Part shown: one piece after another, positions 56,010 to 64,000 of the stretch | Layout: each line of letters opens with the position of its first letter | Position numbering within the stretch: the stretch's first letter is position 1 | From: Przewalskia tangutica | Taxonomy: Eukaryota; Streptophyta; Magnoliopsida; Solanales; Solanaceae | DNA: 64,000 nucleotides | NCBI GenBank assembly: GCA_029844215.1 | Contig: CM056728.1 | Coordinates: 5,048,001 to 5,112,000 of the forward strand | Reading direction: 5' to 3' | Program-made: the position numbers and the translations under genes | Notes under the pieces: model-generated | Databases searched by the model: none | Told to the model about the DNA's origin: nothing | The model's input: the letters and a program-made list of their open reading frames with translations, nothing else

Positions 56010-56996
56010 ATCACTTCCCATGTTGGAGAATTAGGTTACCGACTTACTATTACAGGAGAATTAGGCATTATGAATTCCTAGTATCCAAGTCAGTTCGTGT
56101 AAGGAATTAGTTGGACGACTTTTCCAATTGATTCATCAAGCTGCAGCACGCAAGTCCTATTTTCTTTTACCCTTGTTTAACAAAATAATCAGACACTAAT
56201 CTCCCACATTTGACATTTTTGCAGTGTGTGTTGGAGAAACCACGAAACGTTTCTAGATTATCATTAATATATCGACTTCGAGTTGAATTAAGATATGTTA
56301 AGTACATCTAGGAGTGACAAAATTAGCCAAAACTTAAATGATCTGTTTAATCCACCAAGGTTTCATGTGTTTGGTCAAGAATAATTTTGATGATGGATTG
56401 GTTTGGACTAGCCCAAATTGATCCATCATACATCAACAATTCAAATAATGAAAATGTTCAATCTTAACGATTAGAGCTCCACTTTAATTTATCTGCTTAT
56501 ATGAAATTGACGACTCGGTCCATAATTTGCCTCAAACCAAGTCCAGAACATCAAAGATGATCTTTCCATCTTCTAAGTCATAACTCAAAGCAAAACAAAA
56601 ACCAGAGGCTCAGACACGCACAAATAGGTCATCAAGAAGTATATAATTATTGTTATAATATGATGTGTGTAAAAATTGGAGAAAATAGAAAAACAAAAGA
56701 AATAAAAGAGGAGACGCTCAGACAACACGCACAAGGAGGAAATACAATTATATCAGGAATTGCATTTTTGTCTTCACCGCCTCAAATTTGAAGTTGAACT
56801 AGAAATATAATAATACTTAAAAACTGATTAGAAAATAAATACACTATTAAGTCAAAGATAGAACGGGCGGGGTAGTGCAGGACTTAGCGGGGCAGGACAG
56901 GGCATTTTTTTGGACAAAGCTAAACGGGACAGGGCAGGTCAAAATCTGAATAGATCAAAGCTTGTCCCGCCCTAACCCGTCATCCCCACTCTTGGA

Positions 56997-57663
56997 AGTA
57001 TCTGTAAAAGTCTGGGATCTATAACTCTATCAAGTCCCCGGAATAAATTTGAGCAAAAACCCTCTACTCGATCATGTTCATATTTCACCCAAACAATGCG
57101 ACAAGAAAAGACTAACCACAATATAAAAATCTGTCAACCAAGTTAATCCAACCAAATTTAAGTGTAGTTAGAAGCAGAAATCGACTGACAAAAGAACAGT
57201 CCGGCCTAGCGGTCACTTAAGTGGGATCCCCGAGTTCTCAAGCTTCTAGCCAGACACGAACACATTTCTTTCCATCCGCCTAAACATATCAACCCGATCT
57301 TATGCTGGTGACGATAGCAACTAGATGAATTAGTCGAATTGCTAAACTAACCCAGACAATATAGCAAATTTGTATGGGCGCTAGCATAACAGTGCAAACT
57401 GATCTAGACAAGAGAAACGTTAAACTCTATCCAATTCTGAAGTAAACCAACAAGATTTGATCCATAAAGGAGTCTTAATCATTCTCTCATCAAATTGCTA
57501 GGCATACTAATACCAAGAACACAAATATTCAAAACGCTGCTCACAGAATAAAATAAGTATTACGAAACAAAAACATCTGAACTCCAAACTACAAAACTTA
57601 ACTTAATCCTGGCTCCAACAACGTGAAATTGACTTAAACAATGCATGAAGCAACCGAGACAGT
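56997..57663. other. Intergenic sequence downstream of RPS4
   Basis: Includes the probable 3' UTR and poly(A) region of the minus-strand RPS4 gene next to 57664. No other feature recognised. Confidence 0.4.
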
Positions 57664-60495
57664 TTAAGCAGTGGTGGCGGTTTGAGCAGCTAGCCTCTTC
57701 CGTGCCTCCTCGATGATGGTCAACTTAATACCCTTACCTTTAGGTAGTGAAACCCAAGGCTTAGTACCCTTGCCAAGTGTGAACACATTTCCCAAACGCG
57801 TAGCAAATTCATGGCCCAAAGCATCCTGAATGTGGACAGTCTCGAAGCTACCCTTATGCTTCTCCCTGTTCTTAAGAATACCAACACGTCCCCTGTTTCT
57901 ACCTCCAGTCACCATCACAACATTCCCGACATCAAACTTGATGAAATCGACAATCTTGTTGGATTCCAAGTCGAGTTTTACGGTATCATTGGCCTTGATG
58001 AGAGGATCAGGGTAGCGGATTGTTCTTCCATCGTAAGTGTTCAGGTACGGAATCCCCTTCTGACCAAAAGCCACAGAGCGGACCTTGCAAAGCTTAAACT
58101 GGCAAAAGGGAAAAAAGAAGAGAAATTAACATAAATAGCCGCCCACCAACAGCAAATGTATATTTTTGTATATTAGTGTATCATATTTTCCAACAGGCCG
58201 TGTGTACCCAAAAAATTCAAATAAGAGCAGTATACCACTAAATAAACTTTACAATGCCAGAAAATGAGTCAGAAATGAAATAAGTTCTAATATTAATCTA
58301 CCTTGGCTTCCTCATCCCTGAGTGAGTGAAGACGGAATCGGCCCTTAGTGTCATAAAGAAGGCGGAAGCTCTCATTAGTCTTCGGAATTGAAACGACATC
58401 TGTATATAGAAAATTAGCATTAGCAAAACAAGCCAGACAGCCGAAAGAAAGAGAGCCATTTTGTCCTTGAACAAAAAACTTCTAATGACAAATGGACCAC
58501 TCATCCAAAGCACTCCAAAAGTTTCAATTTATAAGACACTACTACTTTAGGATGATCAAAAATGTTTAACACCATTCTTTTTCTGCACGACTTCAAGAAT
58601 TCAAATTCATTAAATTGTTTAAAAATTTTGAACTTAAATGTGATGTTTTATCTATCAAACTAACTTTTCAACCATTGCTTTGATATGCTTTTCAAATACA
58701 ATACCTCCCTCCAGTCCAAAATAATTGATGTTTTAGGCTTGGGCACATGGATTAAGGAATTCACTTCTCCTAAAAATTAAAAGAAATTTAAACTAAAATA
58801 ACCTTAATTGTGATTTTCTTTCTTTTTAGGTTGACATAATTATCATGGTGATTTTAGAGGTATAAACATCAATTATTTTGGACTGGAGGGAGTAATAACT
58901 ATCTAATATATAGGACATTTAAACTCCATAAACATCAAATACTGACATACAAGATGAATGAAGGAGCATTAGAAAAGATACCATAAAACAGAAAAATGAA
59001 GATAAAGTTCATTTACCCATGAAACCAGCTGGATATGTCTTATCAGTCCTAACTTTCCCATCAACCATAACTTGTCGTTGCATCAAAATTGAGATAACCT
59101 CACGGTATGTGAGAGCATACTTCAGCCTGTTTCGCAAGATAAGCGTCAATGGCAAGCACTCCCTTGATTTGTGTGGACCAGAGGAAGGCTTGGGAGCCTA
59201 TAGAGCATAACAAACAGAATTTGTTTAAGCTGAAGCAGATCCAGATCATCTAGAATTACTTGGAAAAGACTATGAAAAAGATGTAGCACTTACAAATGCT
59301 CCACCAAGCTTATCAAGCATCCAATGCTTTGGGGCATTTAGCCTCTTCAGATGCTTCTTCAAACCTCTAGCCTGTACATATATGTAAACCCAAGTTTCAA
59401 TAAAAATTATTCCCCAACAAATCTTGGACGTGTGATTTGTTTTCAAATTGTAAAACAATGTCAAGTATCCAATATAACGTATAACACAGAACCAAGTAAC
59501 CACTTTATGGTCTAAGGATCATTAGACACGAGGGATAGCAAAATTAACTCAAGGAAGAATATACTCTTTCCATAAACAAGGTTCATAGAATTCATGACCA
59601 ATACTCCATGTTTCTTGGACTCAGATCGAGCCGATATGGGTGTGAATCTAGAGGTCAGATTTTTCATCACATAAATTTTAGGATTCAGCAGTATGGATCA
59701 GAGTGCGACTGGGATATGGCTAAAAATGTATATTATGAAATAAAAATTGAGCAATACGATATACAAGTATGTATTTCAATTAATTAAAGTTATTGAACTA
59801 ACACTAATAAAATTTAATTCTTAATAAACACCTAATATTTTACTCATAAGATATCCCGTTTAAAAGTAAAGCTTTCTTATACTTTATATAAATATGTATG
59901 ACATCAACCTTAAAAACAATTTATACTTCTTAGTCATGTAGTCAAAACACCCAAGGTAAGTTAACAAAATCAAGTGTGGATCCCACACCCAAATCGTAGG
60001 ATTTTGAAGGGTCCAAGCAACATAGCCAATATTGTAAGGGACAGTTACAGCGTCAGGACCCATAAAATGGATCCAAAGCCCATTTAGGACTTCTGTATAT
60101 TCAATTGATTTAAGAACGAATTGACAGACCCATAATAGAACTAAATAAATTAAGATGTAAATGTCCAGACTCGACCCTATATAAACAGGATCTTTAAATA
60201 TGACAAGAAAAGGGCATTGGAATTGAGTACCACACCAAGACACTAGAACATTCGCATTTGATTATATACTTATAACACATTAAGAAAAATTATACTAACA
60301 AAACTGAGCAAGCCTAAAAGATTGATAAATAGACACATCACAGTATATGCATAAAATAGACTCTTGTGGTCCGACACTTCAACAAATACCGCGCATTAGT
60401 GCACCGGATTGCCCTTTTTTTACAGTATATGCATCATAGTTTATACGTATAAACAATTAGTTAGTGAAGAAATGAGGTGTAGAAGAACGAACCAT
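57664..60495 (-). CDS. RPS4: 40S ribosomal protein S4 (eS4), five exons
   Basis: Exons on minus: 60495-60493 (ATG only), 59371-59294, 59197-59017, 58399-58302, 58098-57664. All introns are GT/AG and the total of 795 bases gives 264 aa, the usual plant eS4 length. Exon 2 starts ARGLKKHLKRLNAPKHWMLD. Exon 3 holds the S4-type RNA-binding part (SRECLPLTLILRNRLKYA). Exon 4 has RLLYDTKGRFRLHSLRDEEA. The last exon carries the central domain (YPDPLIKANDTVKLDLE) and the KOW motif VGNVVMVTGGRNRGRVGIL, ending RKRLAAQTATTA. It is a structural protein of the cytosolic small ribosomal subunit. The splitting of ATG from the rest is common among ribosomal protein genes. No break is seen. The 616-bp intron 3 carries a Stowaway MITE and intron 1 a SINE fragment. 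Confidence 0.97.
58704..58892. mobile_element. Stowaway MITE in RPS4 intron
   Basis: TA at 58702-58703 and 58893-58894. Ends CTCCCTCCAGTCCAAAATAA and its reverse complement, continuing through TTGATGTTT, form an inverted repeat of about 30 bp. 189 bp, no ORF. The TA target and CTCCCTCC ends define Stowaway (Tc1/Mariner). Confidence 0.92.
60354..60421 (+). mobile_element. SolS-type SINE 3' fragment in RPS4 intron 1
   Basis: AATAGACTCTTGTGGTCCG, CCGCGCATTAGTGCACCGG and ATTGCCC followed by a T run. Same signature as 32604-32692. Confidence 0.65.
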
Positions 60496-60552
60496 TTTGG
60501 TAGTGTTACTGCTTTCGTTGAAGAAGAAGTAGTTTTGAGAATACTATACCCT

Positions 60553-60560
60553 AACCCTAG
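60553..60560 (-). promoter_or_regulatory. Telo-box of the RPS4 promoter
   Basis: AACCCTAG on plus (CTAGGGTT on minus), 58 bp upstream of the ATG. Telo-boxes (AAACCCTA) near the start site are typical of plant ribosomal protein genes. Confidence 0.7.
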
Positions 60561-60600
60561 TTTTTTGTTTAAGTAGGTAATCTTGCAGGGCTCTGTGTAC

Positions 60601-60653
60601 TGGGCTTTGGCTGAGTTGGGCTGGCCTTTTAATGGTGTTCCTAAATTGGGCCT
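60601..60653 (-). promoter_or_regulatory. Site II elements (TGGGCY cluster) of the RPS4 promoter
   Basis: TGGGCT at 60601 and 60618 and TGGGCC at 60647 on the plus strand, 105-160 bp upstream of the ATG. Clustered site II motifs together with a telo-box mark TCP-regulated ribosomal protein promoters. Confidence 0.7.
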
Positions 60654-60785
60654 CCAACCAATTCAAAAAAAAAGAGTCTGACATACTAAGTTTCGCTATG
60701 CGAGGATCCGGGAAAAGATAGACCACAAAGGTCTATTAATGCAGTTTTAATTCACATTTCTGCAAGAGGTTGTTTCCAACCAATT
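60653..60785 (-). mobile_element. SINE with 11-bp target duplication in RPS4 promoter
   Basis: TCCAACCAATT at 60653-60663 and 60775-60785 is a perfect 11-bp duplication. The 111-bp body (60664-60774), read on minus, has AACAACCTCTTGCAGAAATG, then AGACCTTTGTGGTC, CGCATAGCGAAACTTAGT and a tail of A/T, the layout of SolS-type SINEs, 5'-truncated. It lies directly upstream of the site II cluster. Confidence 0.82.
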
Positions 60786-61100
60786 GAAACGATTCTCATA
60801 AAAGGAAATTTTTGGGTCATTAGCAATTACTATGTTCCTATTTTGTGTTGGTCTTTAGTTTTTATCGTCTTAGCAATTAATTTTTTCGCAAGACATAAGT
60901 TTATATTTTTTTTATCATGATATTTCACAAACTATGTCTCGTATGATTTTCACCTTAAAGAAGGCATAAATTTACTTGCTAAAAGGCAAAAACTGAAGAC
61001 CAATCATTTGAAGGGTAAAAATTAAAGACCAGCCTATTTGAAGGAAATTTGTGCAATTTCTTCAAACTTTTTGTATGAGCTTGATCCAATCATCTATAAA

Positions 61101-61307
61101 CAGGACTGTCTTTGGATCCGTGCGAGGTGTGCTACCGCACAGGATCTCCCGAAAAATGAAAAAATTTAGGGCCTCTTTTTTCATTTTTTATTAAGTAGAA
61201 TTAGCCAGAATTTACTGTAAATGCTCATAATTTGTACGTCTTAGCCCAATTAAGGATTCACTTTTACGAATTAAAACGGAGCCCCCAAAATGTTTTAGAC
61301 GGTCCTG
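61101..61307. mobile_element. hAT-type MITE with perfect 8-bp duplication
   Basis: TCTATAAA at 61093-61100 and 61308-61315. Ends CAGGACTGTCT and, reverse-complemented, CAGGACCGTCT. 207 bp, no ORF. Confidence 0.85.
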
Positions 61308-61315
61308 TCTATAAA

Positions 61316-63000
61316 CATGTCCACGAGCGACACTTTCATCAGACAAATAATTACATGACTTGTACATATTTTAAAAAAAAATACATTAAGTTATACATAA
61401 TTTAGATTCATATTGTTGAGCTAGATGTGATATCATTTTCTTAGCAATCCTTGCACTAGAACATCACTTTCAATTTCATGTACATCCATTAAATTTTATG
61501 CATTATAATAATAAAGTCAGAAAAGGAACTGAACTATATTTAGATTTGACATAAGTTTACTACTTGGCACAACGGCTGCAAAAATAGGGGGCAGAATCTT
61601 TTTAAAATTTATTCCTGTACTTTCAACAATATGTAAACCTATTTTAGGCTGAACACATTGAGACATTTAGAACTACAAACCTATTTTAGTTATCTGGATA
61701 CATGATAAATTGTTCTTATTCGACACTCCAAATTCATAATTTGAAAAACGTTTATACACATGTTCTCAAGCGCTTATTATGTAAATAAGTTAATCACATA
61801 AGTATGTTTCATCCTTTAATTACACACGTCAACATCATTTGGGATAGACCTTAGATTTTACGACTTATTGAAGCTGATGTGCATAATTAAAGAAGTGTCG
61901 TATGTTAACTTATAGTATTGAGCGCTTAAAACACACACAATTTGTTTTTTCAAAATTTTGAATTGAAAGTACCTAATATGAATATTTTATCATGTGTGGT
62001 GGTGTTTAGTAAAATCGTAATTTAAATTTCAAATAAAGTTTGTTGACAAATTAAGCTAGCATTTCGCCATAGATTCTCAAAAAAAAAAATGGAAATGTTG
62101 ATTTGGGTGAAGTTTTTCAAAATTTGAAAATGTATTTGGTCGTAGTTTTTCAAAACATATTTAATTGTTTAAAAAAAATGAAGCATGACATATATACCCA
62201 TAAGTTCTAAAAACTATCAAGAATACTCAATCATACCAAACAAATATACTTGCTAATTCCAAATTATTCCTATGTGTTTTACATTTTTTCTTGAATTTGG
62301 TTTCTTTACTCTTATTTTAATAATTTTGTAATTTTCTTATTGAATAATGACAGGACCCTCCTTTGCTCTATCTAACTCGGCGTGCGCTCCTTCCGGCCCT
62401 GCGTCTCAATTTGTGTAATTTTATTATTGAATCGTATTGTTGTGCAAATGTGAGACGTCTCTAGATATGCAGACTCAATAATTAGTTATCGGGCATTACA
62501 AGTAGTGACATAATTGTAACTAAAACAATAATGACTACTTAGGAGATAACTAAAACAATAATGGCCAACTTATGCATTTTTTCTAAAAGAAAAACAACAA
62601 CACGCAGCTTGTCGTTGTGCATTCATTCGCGTAAAGTGGGTCTGTTGTCCACAATGACACTTGCCTCACAAATGTGGAAAGATGCATTCGGACTTAGTGA
62701 AAGTATTTCCAACTTTGAGGGCACTTTCTTATACTATTTCCTAAAATTGAGGGCTAGGTGGTAAAAATATATTTTAGATATTCTCTCTTTTTTAGGATTC
62801 GGGATATTAAGTTGTCAGGACCCAAAAGTTTTTCTTTTTCATTTATTTTCGTGCAAGAAATTACTAATGAGCTGATTACCAATCAAGCACGCGGGATCTT
62901 TGTGTATTTTTAAAAACTTTTGGGTTAAGTTTTAAACTACCAAAACGGGCCTTTTTTCTTTTTTCCTTTTCTCCATCGTTCTTTTTCCCTCCAACTCCAA
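61316..63000. other. AT-rich intergenic sequence
   Basis: No gene recognised. The 62050-62330 part (CATTTCGCCATAGATT ... CAAAATTTGAAAATG) resembles a decayed MITE. The short frame at 62561-62764 has no recognisable domain. Confidence 0.4.
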
Positions 63001-63181
63001 CGATCATTTAACTTCCTCCTTCTCCCACAACTCCATCCATCTTCAAAAACATATCTGAAGGCAGTTTTGAGAGCCAAAAAGCTATTACAAGAGCCAAGAT
63101 TTGAGGATTTCAACTGAAGAACAGTTGCAGGTTTCAGAAGCCCTAGTTTTTTTCTATTTTGATTTCTTTTGAGTTCTAAAT

Positions 63182-63397
63182 CTTATTTTGTGATGTTGTG
63201 AGTTTTCAATCATTGTTGAGCCCTAATTAGTTGATATTGATTATTTGTTGATTCTCATTTATCGTCATTGTCAAGCCCTAATTATTTTCTTATTTTGTGA
63301 TGTTGTGAGTTTACAATCATTGTGAAGCCCTAATTAATTGATATTGATTATTTATTGATTCTCATTTGCAGTCATTGCCAAGCCCTAATTATTTTTA
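63182..63397. repeat. 107-bp tandem duplication
   Basis: Two copies starting CTTATTTTGTGATGTTGTGAG at 63182 and 63289, each with GAGCCCTAATTA/GAAGCCCTAATTA, TTGATATTGATTATTTGTTG/TTATTG and CAAGCCCTAATTATTT. About 92% alike by eye. Confidence 0.85.
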
Positions 63398-63468
63398 TCA
63401 TATTTTTGTTTTTGTTGAGTTCCATTGTGTTTTGCATGTCTTATTTGTGAATTATTTAGAGTTTATAG

Positions 63469-63558
63469 TCATGGTGATGACAAGAAGACAAATCGGATCA
63501 CTTTGGAGAGACGACTACAAGCCTTATTCATCTAAAAAGGTTAAGAAACGAGGTTATT
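63469..63558 (+). other. Short basic ORF after a 5'-UTR-like region, uncertain
   Basis: Met codons at 63472 and 63478 open a frame reading TRRQIGSLWRDDYKPYSSKK, then VKKRGY and a stop. Upstream (62950-63140) there is a CT-rich leader-like stretch and a GCAG/GTTTCAG near 63130 that could be a splice site. It may be the first exon of a gene whose next exon is outside or broken; not recognised. Confidence 0.2.
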
Positions 63559-63659
63559 GACATAGATCTCCACGCAGATGAAGTTGAACCCCAAAGAAGT
63601 TAATTAATAGAGCAAAGAAACAACCAAAAGATAACATTAATGGGGAATTTAGACAACAA

Positions 63660-63772
63660 AATGAGTTAATTGATATACGAGATGAAGAAGCAATGAGTTA
63701 ATTAATAAATTAGATGAAGAACCAAATGAGTTAATTAATGGACGAGATGAAGAACCAAATGAGTCAAACTCA
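63660..63772. repeat. 33-bp tandem repeat
   Basis: About 3.3 copies of a unit beginning ATGAGTTAATTAATGG and continuing ACGAGATGAAGAACCAA, at 63660, 63692, 63725 and 63758. The first copy is 32 bp. In one plus frame it would encode NELINGRDEEP repeats. Confidence 0.85.
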
Positions 63773-63779
63773 AGTTCAT

Positions 63780-64000
63780 CCCTAAGGCAATCAGCTACAT
63801 CTGATGCAACACGCTGAATTTCATAAAAATGATCATTGAACGCATCTATGGTATACACTTTTGTTGCTATGTAAAAGAATTTCTCGAATGATCCATTATG
63901 GAACCTCCCACACATTCTTTCACAAAGATGTCTTGTGCAAACATCGTGTTGGGCATTAGTGTAAACATCTCATATTGTCTTCTTAATGTTATGATGCCGA
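63780..64000 (-). pseudogene. Mutator-like (MULE) transposase fragment, runs off the window
   Basis: On the minus strand the frame covering 63990-63780 reads NAQHDVCTRHLCERMCGRF, then NGSFEKFFYIATKVYTIDAF and NDHFYEIQRVASDVADCL. This matches the conserved block of MULE transposases that follows the catalytic core: the C..RHL motif followed by the helical FE..M/L..I region. An apparent stop near 63970 and loss of similarity after the DCLRDE segment suggest decay, but the rest lies beyond the window. Confidence 0.65.

Larger units (their letters stand above)
54038..56988. mobile_element. Outer non-autonomous hAT element (GC-rich ends), contains a nested hAT
   Basis: The flanks CTCTTCGA (54030-54037) and CTCTTGGA (56989-56996) form an 8-bp duplication with one mismatch. 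Ends TAGGGATGGCAATTGGGGC and, reverse-complemented, TGGGGATGACGGGTTAGGGC are Ac-like hAT inverted repeats. Subterminal regions are purine-rich, with GGGGCGGGGCGGG and GGGGCAGGACAGG repeats on both sides. It has no transposase of its own; the ORFs inside belong to the nested element. Without the insertion its length is about 1.2 kb. Confidence 0.8.

Noticed and set aside
59884..60243. 119-codon minus frame
   Set aside because: Lies entirely within RPS4 intron 1 and shows no conserved domain.
62561..62764. 67-codon frame MANLCIFSKRK...
   Set aside because: No recognisable motif and surrounded by AT-rich intergenic sequence; nothing supports expression.

Overview
The window is nuclear DNA of a flowering plant, almost certainly Solanaceae. 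Two kinds of evidence support this: intron-containing plant genes (a LOB-domain gene, a TAF15b-like gene, cytosolic ribosomal protein S4e, a tRNA-Arg) and several copies of SINE types typical of Solanaceae (TS-like with a TTG-repeat tail, and SolS-like with the GCACCGG-GCCC signature). Species cannot be fixed from this sequence.

Positions 1-29440 are a gene-free nest of LTR retrotransposons. A Ty3/Gypsy chromovirus (2600-12552, LTRs about 2.5 kb) sits inside the LTR of a related Gypsy element (1-2599 plus 12553-13198). That LTR abuts a decayed Ty1/Copia gag and LTR (13199-14287, continuing after 29182). This old Copia LTR was invaded by a second Copia element (14288-29177, minus strand, CACAC target duplication), which was in turn invaded by a second Gypsy chromovirus (15224-24898, CAATC target duplication). 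The target duplications, LTR ends, primer-binding sites and polypurine tracts can be read directly, so the order of insertion is clear.

Positions 29440-33645 carry a two-exon LBD transcription factor gene with a TATA box, flanked by SINE remnants. Positions 33646-42377 are a second repeat block: a Copia element lacking the catalytic part of its reverse transcriptase and carrying a hAT MITE (33646-38692), a fragment of the same Copia family, and a 5'-truncated small-LTR Gypsy chromovirus.

Positions 42791-46532 hold a TAF15b-like gene (RanBP2 zinc finger, glycine-rich region, RRM) whose expected first coding exon is not visible; the retrotransposon block ends just upstream. One of its introns contains a primer-binding-site-plus-ORF insert, possibly from a pararetrovirus or small retroelement. 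Positions 48863-48935 are tRNA-Arg(ACG). Positions 49 to 57 kb are intergenic and rich in DNA transposons: a SINE and Tourist-like MITEs with target duplications, a foldback structure, and a hAT element nested inside another hAT element. Positions 57664-60495 are the five-exon RPS4 gene on the minus strand, with a telo-box and site II promoter elements. The last 3 kb hold a hAT MITE, tandem duplications and the edge of a Mutator-like transposase.

No operon-like or defence-like novel system was found. The most notable points are the dated nest of elements, the GC-rich tandem blocks in the Gypsy LTRs, small indels clustered at C/G sites in the young Gypsy elements (mutation or assembly artefact), the missing start of TAF15b, and a SINE in the RPS4 promoter.
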